DNA of 64,000 nucleotides from Dasytiphilus stammeri_K (GTDB taxonomy: Bacteria; Pseudomonadota; Gammaproteobacteria; Enterobacterales; Enterobacteriaceae), in contig CP145879.1 of NCBI GenBank assembly GCA_041944835.1, forward strand, positions 248,001 to 312,000. The letters run 5' to 3'. The position numbers and the translations under genes were made by a program. Numbering within the stretch: the first letter of the stretch is position 1; each line of letters opens with the position of its first letter. Below are positions 55,568-64,000 of this stretch, piece by piece. The notes below the pieces were generated by a model. That model was not told the DNA's origin and searched no databases. It was given only the letters and a program-made list of their open reading frames with translations.

Positions 55568-57178
55568 TTATTCTTTCTTTAACTTATGATAAATTAATTG
55601 TTGTTGAATGATAGTAACTAAATTATTTACAATATAGTATATAACTAATCCTGATGGAAACCATAAAAAGAATAATGTAAATATTATTGGCATATATGTC
55701 ATAATTTTTTCTTGCGTTGGATCAGTTAGATTAGATGGAGATATCTTTTGAATTATCAACATAGTAATTCCCATTAAAATAGGTAGAACATAATACGGAT
55801 CTTTAGCTGATAAATCATGAATCCATAATATAAAAGGAGCATGTCTTAGCTCAACAGTATTAATTAACATAGAATAAAGAGCAAAAAAAATTGGCATCTG
55901 AATTATCAATGGTAAACACCCACCTAAAGGGTTAACCTTTTCTGATTTATATAAAGCTATCATTTCCTCGTGCATTTTTTGTTTATTATTTCCTACTCGA
56001 TCTCTAATGGCCTGAATTTTGGGTTGTAATGATCGCATTTTTGCTATTGAAGTATATTGTACTTTTGTTAAAGGATACATAATCATTCTGACTAGAAGGG
56101 TAATTATTATTATAGAAAAACCCCAATTACCTATTTTAATTTCTATAGCATTTAGTAATTTAAACAATGGTTGAGATAGAAACCACAGCCATCCATAATC
56201 TACTGTAAGATCTAAATATGGTGCTGTTATAGCCATCTTATCCTGAATCTTAGGCCCCATCCATAAAGTTGCTGATATATTTTTAGTTTCTCCCGGAGAG
56301 ATTGTTATTGGAGTAGATTCATAACTAATTGAAACTATTCCTGGAGTATTACTGTTAGTATGAAAGATATTGATACCTTTACTATGTGGAATCCAAGCAG
56401 TTACGAAATAATGTTCTACCATTGCTATCCAACCATTTAAGGTATTAACTTTAAGATTATTATTAATTTTACTAAATTTATATTTTTTATATTTATTGTA
56501 GATTGTAGAATATGCTACATAACGATTACTTTCTGAATTTAAATTATGAATTTTAATATCATTTATAGGAAGAGTAGTTGATTGTTTTAAAATTCCAAAC
56601 ATAATTACTTGCATCGCATATGCATTTGTATTAGTAATATAATACTTTACATTAATAGAATATTGATTTTTTTTAAAAGAAAAAATTTTTTTATAAAAAA
56701 GACCATTATTATCCTTGCAATAAAAAGGTATTTCTAAAGTATTTTGTGCGGGATTCATTATATATGTATCATTTGGTACATGATACATAAGCTTTTTTTC
56801 TTTTATTGGTATTGAAGAATTATTTAAAACTGATAAACCACTTTTTGCTTGATAACTAAAAGTAGGATTCGTTTGAAGTAACTTAAAAGGATGATTACTA
56901 TTTAAGCTTTCTGGATAAAATAATAATTCAGATTGAATAATATCCCCTCCATAAGTATTAATGCGTAAGGATAATACATCAGTTCTAACTGATATTATCT
57001 TTCCTTTTTTCTTAAAAGGAAAATTATTGGTATTACTTTTTAAAAAAAAATTATCATAGTTATTAGTTTTTACTTGTAATTGGTTATGCTTATTATGATC
57101 ATTCAGCCAAGTTTGCCACATAATAAAAGATACAAATATAAAAGCCATTAAAAGTAGATTACGTTGTAAATCCATCAT
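55568..57178 (-). CDS. yidC: membrane protein insertase YidC
   Basis: Inserts membrane proteins alone or with SecYEG; needed for ATP synthase subunit c assembly. The 536 aa (535 from the second ATG) compare with 548 in E. coli. N-terminal helix MDLQRNLLLMAFIFVSFIMW, a large periplasmic beta domain (strongly diverged, asparagine/lysine-rich), and the conserved helical core with the positively charged groove arginine in RMIMYPLTKVQYTSIAKMR and GCLPLIIQMPIFFALYSML. Confidence 0.97.
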   Translation of the reverse strand: MMDLQRNLLLMAFIFVSFIMWQTWLNDHNKHNQLQVKTNNYDNFFLKSNTNNFPFKKKGKIISVRTDVLSLRINTYGGDIIQSELLFYPESLNSNHPFKLLQTNPTFSYQAKSGLSVLNNSSIPIKEKKLMYHVPNDTYIMNPAQNTLEIPFYCKDNNGLFYKKIFSFKKNQYSINVKYYITNTNAYAMQVIMFGILKQSTTLPINDIKIHNLNSESNRYVAYSTIYNKYKKYKFSKINNNLKVNTLNGWIAMVEHYFVTAWIPHSKGINIFHTNSNTPGIVSISYESTPITISPGETKNISATLWMGPKIQDKMAITAPYLDLTVDYGWLWFLSQPLFKLLNAIEIKIGNWGFSIIIITLLVRMIMYPLTKVQYTSIAKMRSLQPKIQAIRDRVGNNKQKMHEEMIALYKSEKVNPLGGCLPLIIQMPIFFALYSMLINTVELRHAPFILWIHDLSAKDPYYVLPILMGITMLIIQKISPSNLTDPTQEKIMTYMPIIFTLFFLWFPSGLVIYYIVNNLVTIIQQQLIYHKLKKE

Positions 57179-57194
57179 GAATTTTCTCTAATTA

Positions 57195-57443
57195 TTATTT
57201 CTTCTTTGGCACTGGGTCACTCATATCACCCGTTAAATTTAACGGATGACATTTAATTAAGCGTTTTATAGTTAAAATTATTCCTTTTATAATACCAAAT
57301 CTCGTTATAGCTGTAATACTATAGTGAGAGCAAGTAGGTTTAAAACGACATCGTGGCATTATCAAGACACTAATGAATTTTTGATAATTATAAATAAAAG
57401 TTATCAATATTTTTTTTAGGGTAAAAGATAATAAATCTTCCAT
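57195..57443 (-). CDS. yidD: membrane protein insertion efficiency factor YidD
   Basis: The 82-aa protein contains the family signature PRCRFKPTCSHYSITAITRFG with its two cysteines, an amphipathic N-terminus, and a basic tail. It is proposed to assist YidC. It overlaps the 3' end of rnpA by 28 nt and precedes yidC by 16 bp, the standard arrangement. Confidence 0.95.
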   Translation of the reverse strand: MEDLLSFTLKKILITFIYNYQKFISVLIMPRCRFKPTCSHYSITAITRFGIIKGIILTIKRLIKCHPLNLTGDMSDPVPKKK

Positions 57444-57769
57444 AATTGTTTAAGTTTTTCCATTATTATTTTATTATTCATTAAATCTACTTTTTTTTTT
57501 ATTATGATAATGAAATCCATTGATGGCAATTCATTGTGAGTTAAACGAAAACTTTCACGTATTAATCTTTTTATCCTATTACGTTGATATGCATACTTAA
57601 TATTATGTTTACTGATAATGAATCCAAGACGAGCATATTTATAAATATTAGGACAATATAACATAATCATGTGTAATTTATTTATCTTCATTGAGTGATG
57701 CATAATAAAGTTAAATTCTTTGGAATTTAATAAACGTAATTTTTTCGGAAAATTATAAGAGTTCAGCAT
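57416..57769 (-). CDS. rnpA: ribonuclease P protein component
   Basis: Protein cofactor of RNase P, which trims tRNA 5' leaders. The 117 aa match E. coli (119). The RNA-binding RNR motif is AYQRNRIKRLIRESFRL (about residues 59-75). A T10 run (57491-57500) encodes the IIIIKKKVDLM stretch. It lies between rpmH and yidD. Confidence 0.95.
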   Translation of the reverse strand: MLNSYNFPKKLRLLNSKEFNFIMHHSMKINKLHMIMLYCPNIYKYARLGFIISKHNIKYAYQRNRIKRLIRESFRLTHNELPSMDFIIIIKKKVDLMNNKIIMEKLKQLWKIYYLLP

Positions 57770-57790
57770 GCTAATTTGTTCAAAATTCGT

Positions 57791-57931
57791 TTAATCAGAT
57801 ACCGTTAGACGAGTACGTCCTTTAGCACGTCTTCGTGCTAAAATATGACGACCATTTTTAGTTTTCATTCTAGCTCTAAATCCGTGAGAACGATTTCGTT
57901 TAAGCACGGATGGTTGAAAAGTACGTTTCAT
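57791..57931 (-). CDS. rpmH: 50S ribosomal protein L34
   Basis: The 46-aa product begins MKRTFQPSVLKRNRSHGFRA and is full length and very basic, identical in layout to E. coli L34. The ATG is at 57931 and the TAA at 57791-57793. It starts the leftward rpmH-rnpA-yidD-yidC-mnmE block. Confidence 0.97.
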   Translation of the reverse strand: MKRTFQPSVLKRNRSHGFRARMKTKNGRHILARRRAKGRTRLTVSD

Positions 57932-58098
57932 TATAGTTATAATGACCATATTTTATAAGAGATAAGGTTATTTTATCAATTCTTGTTATAGTAGTCAATT
58001 TCGTTAATATATTTTAAAATATGTATTTATCTAAAAATTGAGTATATGATCTAACCTTGAGATTTTTAATCTACTGAATTTTAAAAAAAAATTATAAG
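57932..58098. other. rpmH-dnaN spacer lacking dnaA
   Basis: This 167-bp divergent spacer sits where dnaA lies in enterics. It is AT-rich, with no open frame and no DnaA boxes that I can see, and ends in A9 shortly before the dnaN start. No clear ribosome binding site precedes dnaN. It must hold the promoters for both directions, but none stands out above the AT background. Confidence 0.6.
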
Positions 58099-59199
58099 AT
58101 GCAATTTATTATTCAACGCGAAAATTTATTAAAACCATTGCAAAAGATAAGTAGGATTCTGAGTAATAAACCATTATTACCTATTGGAAATAATGTTCTT
58201 ATGAAAATAACTGGTAACCAATTATTGTTAACTGTAACTAATTTAGAAATAGAAATTTCTACATTTGTTATTTTAACTGAACAATATACAACTGGAAGTT
58301 GTACAGTTTCAGCTAAAAAGTTATTAGATATATGTCGATATTTACCAGAAAAAGCTTACATAAAAATTTCTTTAATAAATAGTAGAATACTGGTATATTC
58401 TGGACAGAGTAAATTTTATCTTTCTACATTACCAGTAAGTAGTTTTCCAAATTTGGATAATTGGAAAACCCAAATGGAATTTTCTCTCCAAGCTAAAATA
58501 ATGAAACATCTTCTTGAATCCACGTATTTTTCTATGTCATATCAAGATGTTAGGTATTATTTAAATGGTTTATTATTTGAAACTAAAGATAATTTATTAT
58601 CTTGCGTAGCTACTGATGGACATCGAATGGCTATTTGTAGAATGGAAATAATTCAAATTATACCTAAATATTCCGTTATTTTACCACGCAAATGTATTAT
58701 TGAATTTTTACGTTTACTCAAAGAAAATGACTTTTTACTTAAAATTCAAATAGGAAATAATAATATTAGAATATATATAAGCGATTATATTTTTACTTCA
58801 CGATTAATTGATGGAAATTTTCCAAATTATACCCACGTATTACAGAAAAATTATAATAAAATTATCGTAATTAATCGTGAAATATTAAAAAAATCATTTT
58901 CAAGAATATCCATTTTATGTAACCATAAATTAAATGAAGTGCATCTTCATATTAAAAATAATGAGCTTAAAATCACCACGAGTAATTGGTCCCATGAAGA
59001 AGCAGAAGAAATATTACCAATATCTTATGATGGTGATGATATACAAATTAATTTGAATATCAATTATATACTTGAAGTTTTATGTGTATTAAAATGTGAT
59101 ACAATTAAATTGTCACTATTAGATTCAATATCTAGTATTCAAATTAATGATATTACTAATGATTCTTGTGTTTATCTAATAATGCCCATTAAGTCCTAA
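58099..59199 (+). CDS. dnaN: DNA polymerase III beta sliding clamp
   Basis: Ring-shaped clamp that tethers DNA polymerase III. The 366 aa equal E. coli in length. MQFIIQRENLLKPLQKIS at the start, YLNGLLFETKDNLLSCVATDGHRMAI in the middle and the C-terminal VYLIMPIKS (clamp-ligand pocket, normally YVVMPMRL) are recognisable; identity is lower than in neighbouring genes. dnaA upstream and recF downstream are both missing. Confidence 0.97.
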   Translation: MQFIIQRENLLKPLQKISRILSNKPLLPIGNNVLMKITGNQLLLTVTNLEIEISTFVILTEQYTTGSCTVSAKKLLDICRYLPEKAYIKISLINSRILVYSGQSKFYLSTLPVSSFPNLDNWKTQMEFSLQAKIMKHLLESTYFSMSYQDVRYYLNGLLFETKDNLLSCVATDGHRMAICRMEIIQIIPKYSVILPRKCIIEFLRLLKENDFLLKIQIGNNNIRIYISDYIFTSRLIDGNFPNYTHVLQKNYNKIIVINREILKKSFSRISILCNHKLNEVHLHIKNNELKITTSNWSHEEAEEILPISYDGDDIQINLNINYILEVLCVLKCDTIKLSLLDSISSIQINDITNDSCVYLIMPIKS

Positions 59200-59268
59200 T
59201 TAAAATTTAATTTAGTTTTTAAATAAGATATATTTTATTAATAATAAATATTAAAGGTAAATGTCTTG

Positions 59269-61668
59269 ATGACAAAAATTTATAATTCCTCCTGTATAAA
59301 AGTTCTCAAAGGACTAGAAGCAGTACGAAAACGTCCCGGTATGTATATTGGCAATACTGAGGATGGTACGGGTTTGCATCATATGGTATTTGAAGCAGTA
59401 GATAATGCTATAGATGAAGCACTAGCTGGTTATTGTAAAGAAATTAGAGTAACTATACATTCAGATAATTCAGTTTCAGTACAAGATGATGGTAGAGGAA
59501 TACCTACTGATCTTCATCAGGAAGAAGGAATCTCTGCAGCAGAAGTCATTATGACTGTATTACACGCCGGCGGAAAATTTGATGAAAATTCTTATAAAGA
59601 GTCTGGAGGACTTCATGGAGTTGGAATTTCCGTTGTAAATGCATTATCAGCTAAATTAGAATTAACTATTTATCGCGAAGGAAAAATTTTCCATCAAGTT
59701 TACTTACATGGTAATCCTCAAACACCCATAAGAGTTGTTGGTAATACTAAAAAAACTGGTACCACTGTACATTTTTGGCCTAGTTACGAAACTTTTAGTA
59801 ATATTGTTACTTTTAACTATGATTGGTTAGAAAAAAGATTACGGGAATTATCATTCTTAAATTCAAATCTTTCTATTTCTCTTGAAGATCAAAGAATTCA
59901 AAAAATTTCTTATTACCATTATAATGGTGGAATTATAGCTTTTATTGAATATTTGAATAAGGATAAAAATCCTGTTCATCCCAAAATATTTTATTTTTCT
60001 TCGGAAAAAAATCGTATTCATGTAGAAATATCCTTACAATGGAATAATAGTTTTAAAGAAAAAATTTATTGTTTTACTAATAATATTCCTCAAAAAGACG
60101 GAGGTACTCATTTAGCAGGGTTTCGTGCTGCTATGACTCGTACGTTACATGTTTATATGGATAAAGAAGGATATCTAAAAAAAAATAAAATCTCTATTAT
60201 AGGAGATGATGTTAGAGAAGGTTTAGTAGCTATTGTTTCAGTTAGGCTTCCTGAACCAAAGTTTTCTTCACAAACAAAAGAAAAATTGGTTTCTTCTGAA
60301 GTTAAAGCGATTGTTGAGTCCTTAACTTATGAATTTTTTTATGATTTTCTTATGGAAAATCCCCATGATGCAAAAATTATAGTAAATAAAGTATTAGAAA
60401 CCGCACGGGTACGAGAGGCTGCAAAACGTGTACGTGATATGACACGTAAAAAAGTAATAGTGGATTCAGTTGGTCTTCCAGGAAAATTAGCGGATTGTCA
60501 AGAACGTAACCCTAAAAAATCAGAACTTTATTTAGTAGAAGGAGATTCAGCTGGCGGATCTGCAAAACAAGGACGTAATCGTTTATATCAAGCAATTTTA
60601 CCTTTAAAAGGTAAAATTATTAATGTAGAAAAAATCACATTTGAAAAAATGCTTTCTTCGCAAGAAATAATCTCTTTAATTACAGTACTCGGATGTGGAA
60701 TAGGCCCTGAAGATTATGATCTTAGTAAATTACGATATAATCGAATTATTATTATGACTGATGCTGATGTTGATGGAGCACATATCAGAACCTTATTACT
60801 AACTTTTTTTTACCGACAATTACCGGAATTAATTGAACATGGTCATCTTTATATTGCTCAACCTCCTCTTTACAGAGTAAAAAAAGGCAAAAGCGAACAA
60901 TATATAAAAGATGAATTATCTTTAGAAGAGTATCAAATAAATCATGCATTAAAGGGAGCAGTATTACATACTGATATTGGATCTTCTATAATGGGTAATC
61001 AATTAAAGAAATTAATTATAGAATATATTAATCTTCAAAAATTCATCAGTTCATTAGAAACCAGTTTTCCTAGAATTTTATTTAATACATTAATTTATTA
61101 TCCAAGTTTAAATACATTATATAATAAACAAAAAGTACAGGATTGGATGTATGGATTACTTAATAAACTGAATAGAAAAGAATCTTATGGTATTTCCTAT
61201 ACGGGAAAAATCACTAAAAATAGTGAATTTAATGAATTAATTTTACAGGCATGTTTATATGGTAAAAATGTAGATTTTATTATAAATAATGAGTTCATTT
61301 ATAGTAATAAATATAAAAAAATTTGTTGTTTTGGAGAAAAAGTAAGAGAATTAATAAAAGTTCAAGGTATTGTAGAATTGGGTAATCAAAAAAAATCTAT
61401 TGTTAATTTTGATGAAGCGTTTAATTGGCTAATGAAAGAATCAAGACGAGGTTTAGCTATTCAACGTTATAAAGGATTAGGAGAAATGAATCCAAGACAA
61501 TTATGGGATACAACAATGAATCCCATGAATCGTCGCTTATTACGTGTTACAATAAAAGATGCTATAAGTGCAAATAAATTATTTTCTACTTTAATGGGAG
61601 ATGAAGTAGAATGTCGTCGTCTTTTTATAGAACAAAACGCTATGAAAGCTATTAATATAGATATATAA
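59269..61668 (+). CDS. gyrB: DNA gyrase subunit B
   Basis: ATPase subunit of gyrase, which introduces negative supercoils. From the ATG at 59269 the protein is 799 aa (E. coli 804). A TTG one codon earlier is less likely. The GHKL ATPase (FEAVDNAIDEALAG, DDGRGIPTD, GGLHGVGISVVNALS), the TOPRIM core (YLVEGDSAGGSAKQGRNR and MTDADVDGAHIRTLLLTFF) and the enterobacterial insertion before the final QRYKGLGEMNPRQLW are present. Confidence 0.98.
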   Translation: MTKIYNSSCIKVLKGLEAVRKRPGMYIGNTEDGTGLHHMVFEAVDNAIDEALAGYCKEIRVTIHSDNSVSVQDDGRGIPTDLHQEEGISAAEVIMTVLHAGGKFDENSYKESGGLHGVGISVVNALSAKLELTIYREGKIFHQVYLHGNPQTPIRVVGNTKKTGTTVHFWPSYETFSNIVTFNYDWLEKRLRELSFLNSNLSISLEDQRIQKISYYHYNGGIIAFIEYLNKDKNPVHPKIFYFSSEKNRIHVEISLQWNNSFKEKIYCFTNNIPQKDGGTHLAGFRAAMTRTLHVYMDKEGYLKKNKISIIGDDVREGLVAIVSVRLPEPKFSSQTKEKLVSSEVKAIVESLTYEFFYDFLMENPHDAKIIVNKVLETARVREAAKRVRDMTRKKVIVDSVGLPGKLADCQERNPKKSELYLVEGDSAGGSAKQGRNRLYQAILPLKGKIINVEKITFEKMLSSQEIISLITVLGCGIGPEDYDLSKLRYNRIIIMTDADVDGAHIRTLLLTFFYRQLPELIEHGHLYIAQPPLYRVKKGKSEQYIKDELSLEEYQINHALKGAVLHTDIGSSIMGNQLKKLIIEYINLQKFISSLETSFPRILFNTLIYYPSLNTLYNKQKVQDWMYGLLNKLNRKESYGISYTGKITKNSEFNELILQACLYGKNVDFIINNEFIYSNKYKKICCFGEKVRELIKVQGIVELGNQKKSIVNFDEAFNWLMKESRRGLAIQRYKGLGEMNPRQLWDTTMNPMNRRLLRVTIKDAISANKLFSTLMGDEVECRRLFIEQNAMKAINIDI

Positions 61669-61674
61669 AGAATA

Positions 61675-63180
61675 TTATTGAAGATTTCTCAAGATGGGAA
61701 ATAAAATTACATCACGTATGTTGGTATTGTTAGTAAGAATCATTATTAAACGATCAATACCAATTCCTAATCCTGCGGTCGGGGGTAAACCATATTCTAA
61801 TGCCATCAAATATTCTGCATCATATTTATGATAGAGGCTTTCATCTTTAGAATTCTGTTGTTGTAAAAATCTTTTCTTTTGTTCTTCTACATCATTTAAT
61901 TCCGAAAAACCATTCGCTATCTCATAACCATTAATAAATAATTCAAATCTATCTGCAATAAAAGGATTTATTTCATTAGTACGAGCTAATGGTGATATTT
62001 CTATTGGATATTGCGTAATAAAAGTGGGGTAGATTAAATTATTTTCAATTTTTTTTTCAAAAATTTCATTTAAAATACGTCCATGTCCCCAATTTTCTTG
62101 AATTTTCAGACCTAATAACTTTGCATAATAAATAGTTTGATTAGGATCTTCCAAATCTTTAATATCAATACTCAATTCAGATATGTATTTACAAATAGCT
62201 TCTTTCATAGTCATTTTTATAAATGGTTTTTGAAAATCAAAAGTATATTGTCCATATTTTATATATGGAGATTTAAAAATATCGACAATTAAAGTATTTA
62301 AGAGTTTTTCTGTAAAAACCATTAGATCTTTATAATCAGCATATGCTATATATAATTCCATCATAGTAAACTCCGGATTATGTTGTGGTGATAATCCTTC
62401 ATTTCTAAAATTACGATTAATTTCGAATATTTTTTCAAAACCACCTACTACTAAACGTTTTAAATAAAGTTCCGGAGCTATACGTAAATATAAATTTAAA
62501 TTCAATGCATTGTGATGTGTAATAAAAGGTTTTGCATTTCCTCCTCCTGGTATAGGTTGCATCATCGGAGTTTCTACTTCTAAAAAATTTTGTTCTATCA
62601 TGAATTTACGAATTTTGGATATTACTTGAGAACGTAATATAAAAGTATTACGTGAGTGATTATTAACAATTAGATCTAGATATCTTTGACGATAACAGAT
62701 TTCTTTATCTGCTAGTTTATGAAATTTTTCAGGTAAAGGACGAAGTGCTTTAGTTAATAACTGAAGTTTATGACAATATATTGTTAGTTCGTTAGTTTTA
62801 GTTTTAAATAATTTTCCATGTACACCAATAATATCTCCTAGATCAAATTTCTTATAATTACATGATTTTCGATTATTTGCATATAACTGAATTTTACCTC
62901 CTGCATCTTGTAAAGTTATAAAAACTGATTTACCCATAATACGACGTGCTAATATACGACCTGCAACACTAATAATATTATTTAATTGTTCTAATTGATC
63001 ATTATCTTTGTCATCAAATTCAATATGCAATTGATTAGAAGTATAATTTCTTTTAAAATTATTTGGATATGCAATACCTTCTTGACGTAATTTCTTTAAT
63101 TTTTCTTTTCTGATGTCGCGTTCGGTTTGTATATTACCAAATAGATTATTTTCTATATCAGTAGAATTTGATTTATACAT
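61675..63180 (-). CDS. lysS: lysyl-tRNA synthetase (class II)
   Basis: Charges tRNA-Lys. The 501 aa match E. coli (505). The OB-fold anticodon domain (GRILARRIMGKSVFITLQD) is followed by class II motif 2 (NFRNEGLSPQHNPEFTMMELY) and motif 3 (AGLGIGIDRLIMILT). It follows prfB by 14 bp, the usual prfB-lysS pair, and is convergent with gyrB across 6 bp. Confidence 0.98.
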   Translation of the reverse strand: MYKSNSTDIENNLFGNIQTERDIRKEKLKKLRQEGIAYPNNFKRNYTSNQLHIEFDDKDNDQLEQLNNIISVAGRILARRIMGKSVFITLQDAGGKIQLYANNRKSCNYKKFDLGDIIGVHGKLFKTKTNELTIYCHKLQLLTKALRPLPEKFHKLADKEICYRQRYLDLIVNNHSRNTFILRSQVISKIRKFMIEQNFLEVETPMMQPIPGGGNAKPFITHHNALNLNLYLRIAPELYLKRLVVGGFEKIFEINRNFRNEGLSPQHNPEFTMMELYIAYADYKDLMVFTEKLLNTLIVDIFKSPYIKYGQYTFDFQKPFIKMTMKEAICKYISELSIDIKDLEDPNQTIYYAKLLGLKIQENWGHGRILNEIFEKKIENNLIYPTFITQYPIEISPLARTNEINPFIADRFELFINGYEIANGFSELNDVEEQKKRFLQQQNSKDESLYHKYDAEYLMALEYGLPPTAGLGIGIDRLIMILTNNTNIRDVILFPILRNLQ

Positions 63181-63194
63181 TTTAAATCCTTATT

Positions 63195-64000
63195 TTAAAA
63201 TCCTGCATTTAAACTTGCCTTAATAAATATATCTAATTCACCATTTAAAATATCTTGTATATCATGGCTTTCTACTCCAGTGCGTAAATCTTTAATGAGA
63301 GAACTATCCAGTATATAAGAACGTATTTGTCTTCCCCATCCAATATCCGATTTATTTTCTTCAATTACTTGTTTTTCCGCATTCTTTTTTTTTATTTTTA
63401 AGTCATATAATTTAGCTTTCATTTGTTTTAATGCTTGATCTTTATTTCTATGTTGTGATCGTTCATTTTGACATTGAGTAACCACTCCTGTTGGTAAATG
63501 AGTAATGCGTACTGCAGATTCAGTACGATTCACATGTTGTCCACCTGCTCCTGATGCACGATAAACATCAATCCTTAAATCTCCTGCATTTATTTTAATT
63601 TCAATGTTATCCTTTAGTTCGGGATATACGAAAACTGAACTAAACGAAGTATGTCTTTTCCCGGTAGAGTCAAACGGACTCTTACGTACTAGACGATGAA
63701 TTCCAGTCTCTGTTCGTAACCAACCAAAAGCATATTGACCTAAAATTTGTAAAGTTACTGATTTAATACCCGCTATATCTCCTACAGTTTCAGAAATTAT
63801 TTTGGTTTTAAATCCTTTCTTTTCAGCCCATCGTAAATACATACGCATTAATACATTTGCCCAATCTTGAGCTTCGGTTCCACCCGAACCGGCTTGAATA
63901 TCAATATAGCAATTAGCATAATCGTTTGGTTTGCAAAACATAGTACTAAATTCTAATTGTACTATTTTTTCTTCGATGATATTCATATCACGAATAATTT
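63195..64000 (-). CDS. prfB: peptide chain release factor RF2 (partial, 5' end outside window)
   Basis: Releases the peptide at UGA and UAA codons. The open frame runs to the window edge, covering about the C-terminal 268 residues. The stop-recognition tripeptide SPF lies in VRKSPFDSTG, and the catalytic GGQ in ASGAGGQHVNRTES. An internal ATG at 63986 is not the true start: the family N-terminal domain and the programmed +1 frameshift site, if kept, lie beyond 64000. lysS follows directly. Confidence 0.97.
   Translation of the reverse strand, partial: IIRDMNIIEEKIVQLEFSTMFCKPNDYANCYIDIQAGSGGTEAQDWANVLMRMYLRWAEKKGFKTKIISETVGDIAGIKSVTLQILGQYAFGWLRTETGIHRLVRKSPFDSTGKRHTSFSSVFVYPELKDNIEIKINAGDLRIDVYRASGAGGQHVNRTESAVRITHLPTGVVTQCQNERSQHRNKDQALKQMKAKLYDLKIKKKNAEKQVIEENKSDIGWGRQIRSYILDSSLIKDLRTGVESHDIQDILNGELDIFIKASLNAGF

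Noticed and set aside
58050..58098. Possible dnaA 3' remnant just before dnaN
   Set aside because: A short AT-rich stretch can be read as a few residues vaguely like the DnaA C-terminus, but the match is only a handful of residues with no second segment, so it is not distinguishable from chance.
63195..63986. prfB as a complete short gene starting at the internal ATG
   Set aside because: The frame stays open to the window edge and the family N-terminal domain is missing, so it is simply truncated by the window.

Overview
The window is a gene-dense, visibly AT-rich stretch of a reduced gammaproteobacterial chromosome. Almost every protein is close in length and motif content to its Escherichia coli counterpart. 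Gene order is enterobacterial, with many single genes cut out between conserved neighbours: tufB, birA and coaA; plsY, folB and bacA; holC; mug; hflX and amiB; queG; dnaA; recF. Spacers are short, there are no insertion sequences, phage genes, rRNA or CRISPR, and coding A10-A11 tracts are common. Together these point to a long-term host-restricted symbiont of the Enterobacterales, probably of an insect. I cannot name the genus from sequence alone.

Layout. 1-12.5 kb, minus strand: rpoC (cut by the window edge), rpoB, rplL, rplJ, rplA, rplK, nusG, secE, four tRNAs (Thr, Gly, Tyr, Thr) and murB. 12.6-21.0 kb, plus strand: mnmG and the ATP synthase operon atpBEFHAGDC. The divergent murB-mnmG junction is a candidate replication origin. 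21-28 kb: a phospholipase D-type nuclease, cca, tsaD and the rpsU-dnaG-rpoD operon with tRNA-Ile2. 28-37 kb: tRNA-Leu, pepA, valS, gapA, sppA, mutH, ygdQ. 37.4-42.6 kb: a complete-looking archaic (Csu-type) chaperone-usher pilus operon, the most unexpected element. 42.7-51 kb, minus strand: hflC, hflK, an hfq remnant, miaA, mutL, tsaE, nnr, tRNA-Gly, orn, efp. 51-54 kb: dxs, ispA, xseB. 54-58 kb: mnmE, yidC, yidD, rnpA, rpmH. 58-64 kb: dnaN and gyrB (plus), then lysS and prfB (minus, cut by the edge).

Together the genes cover transcription (core polymerase, sigma-70, NusG), translation (ribosomal proteins, EF-P, RF2, ValRS, LysRS, tRNA maturation by RnpA and Cca, and modification by MnmE/MnmG, MiaA, TsaD/TsaE), replication (primase, clamp, gyrase B), mismatch repair (MutH, MutL), membrane insertion (SecE, YidC, YidD, SppA, HflKC), ATP synthesis, glycolysis (GapA), isoprenoid synthesis (Dxs, IspA) and peptidoglycan precursor synthesis (MurB). 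The pilus operon is the only clear surface structure. The clearest signs of decay are an hfq gene reduced to its two ends, a Cca HD domain that has lost metal-ligand positions, and the absence of dnaA, recF and hfq function at their normal loci.
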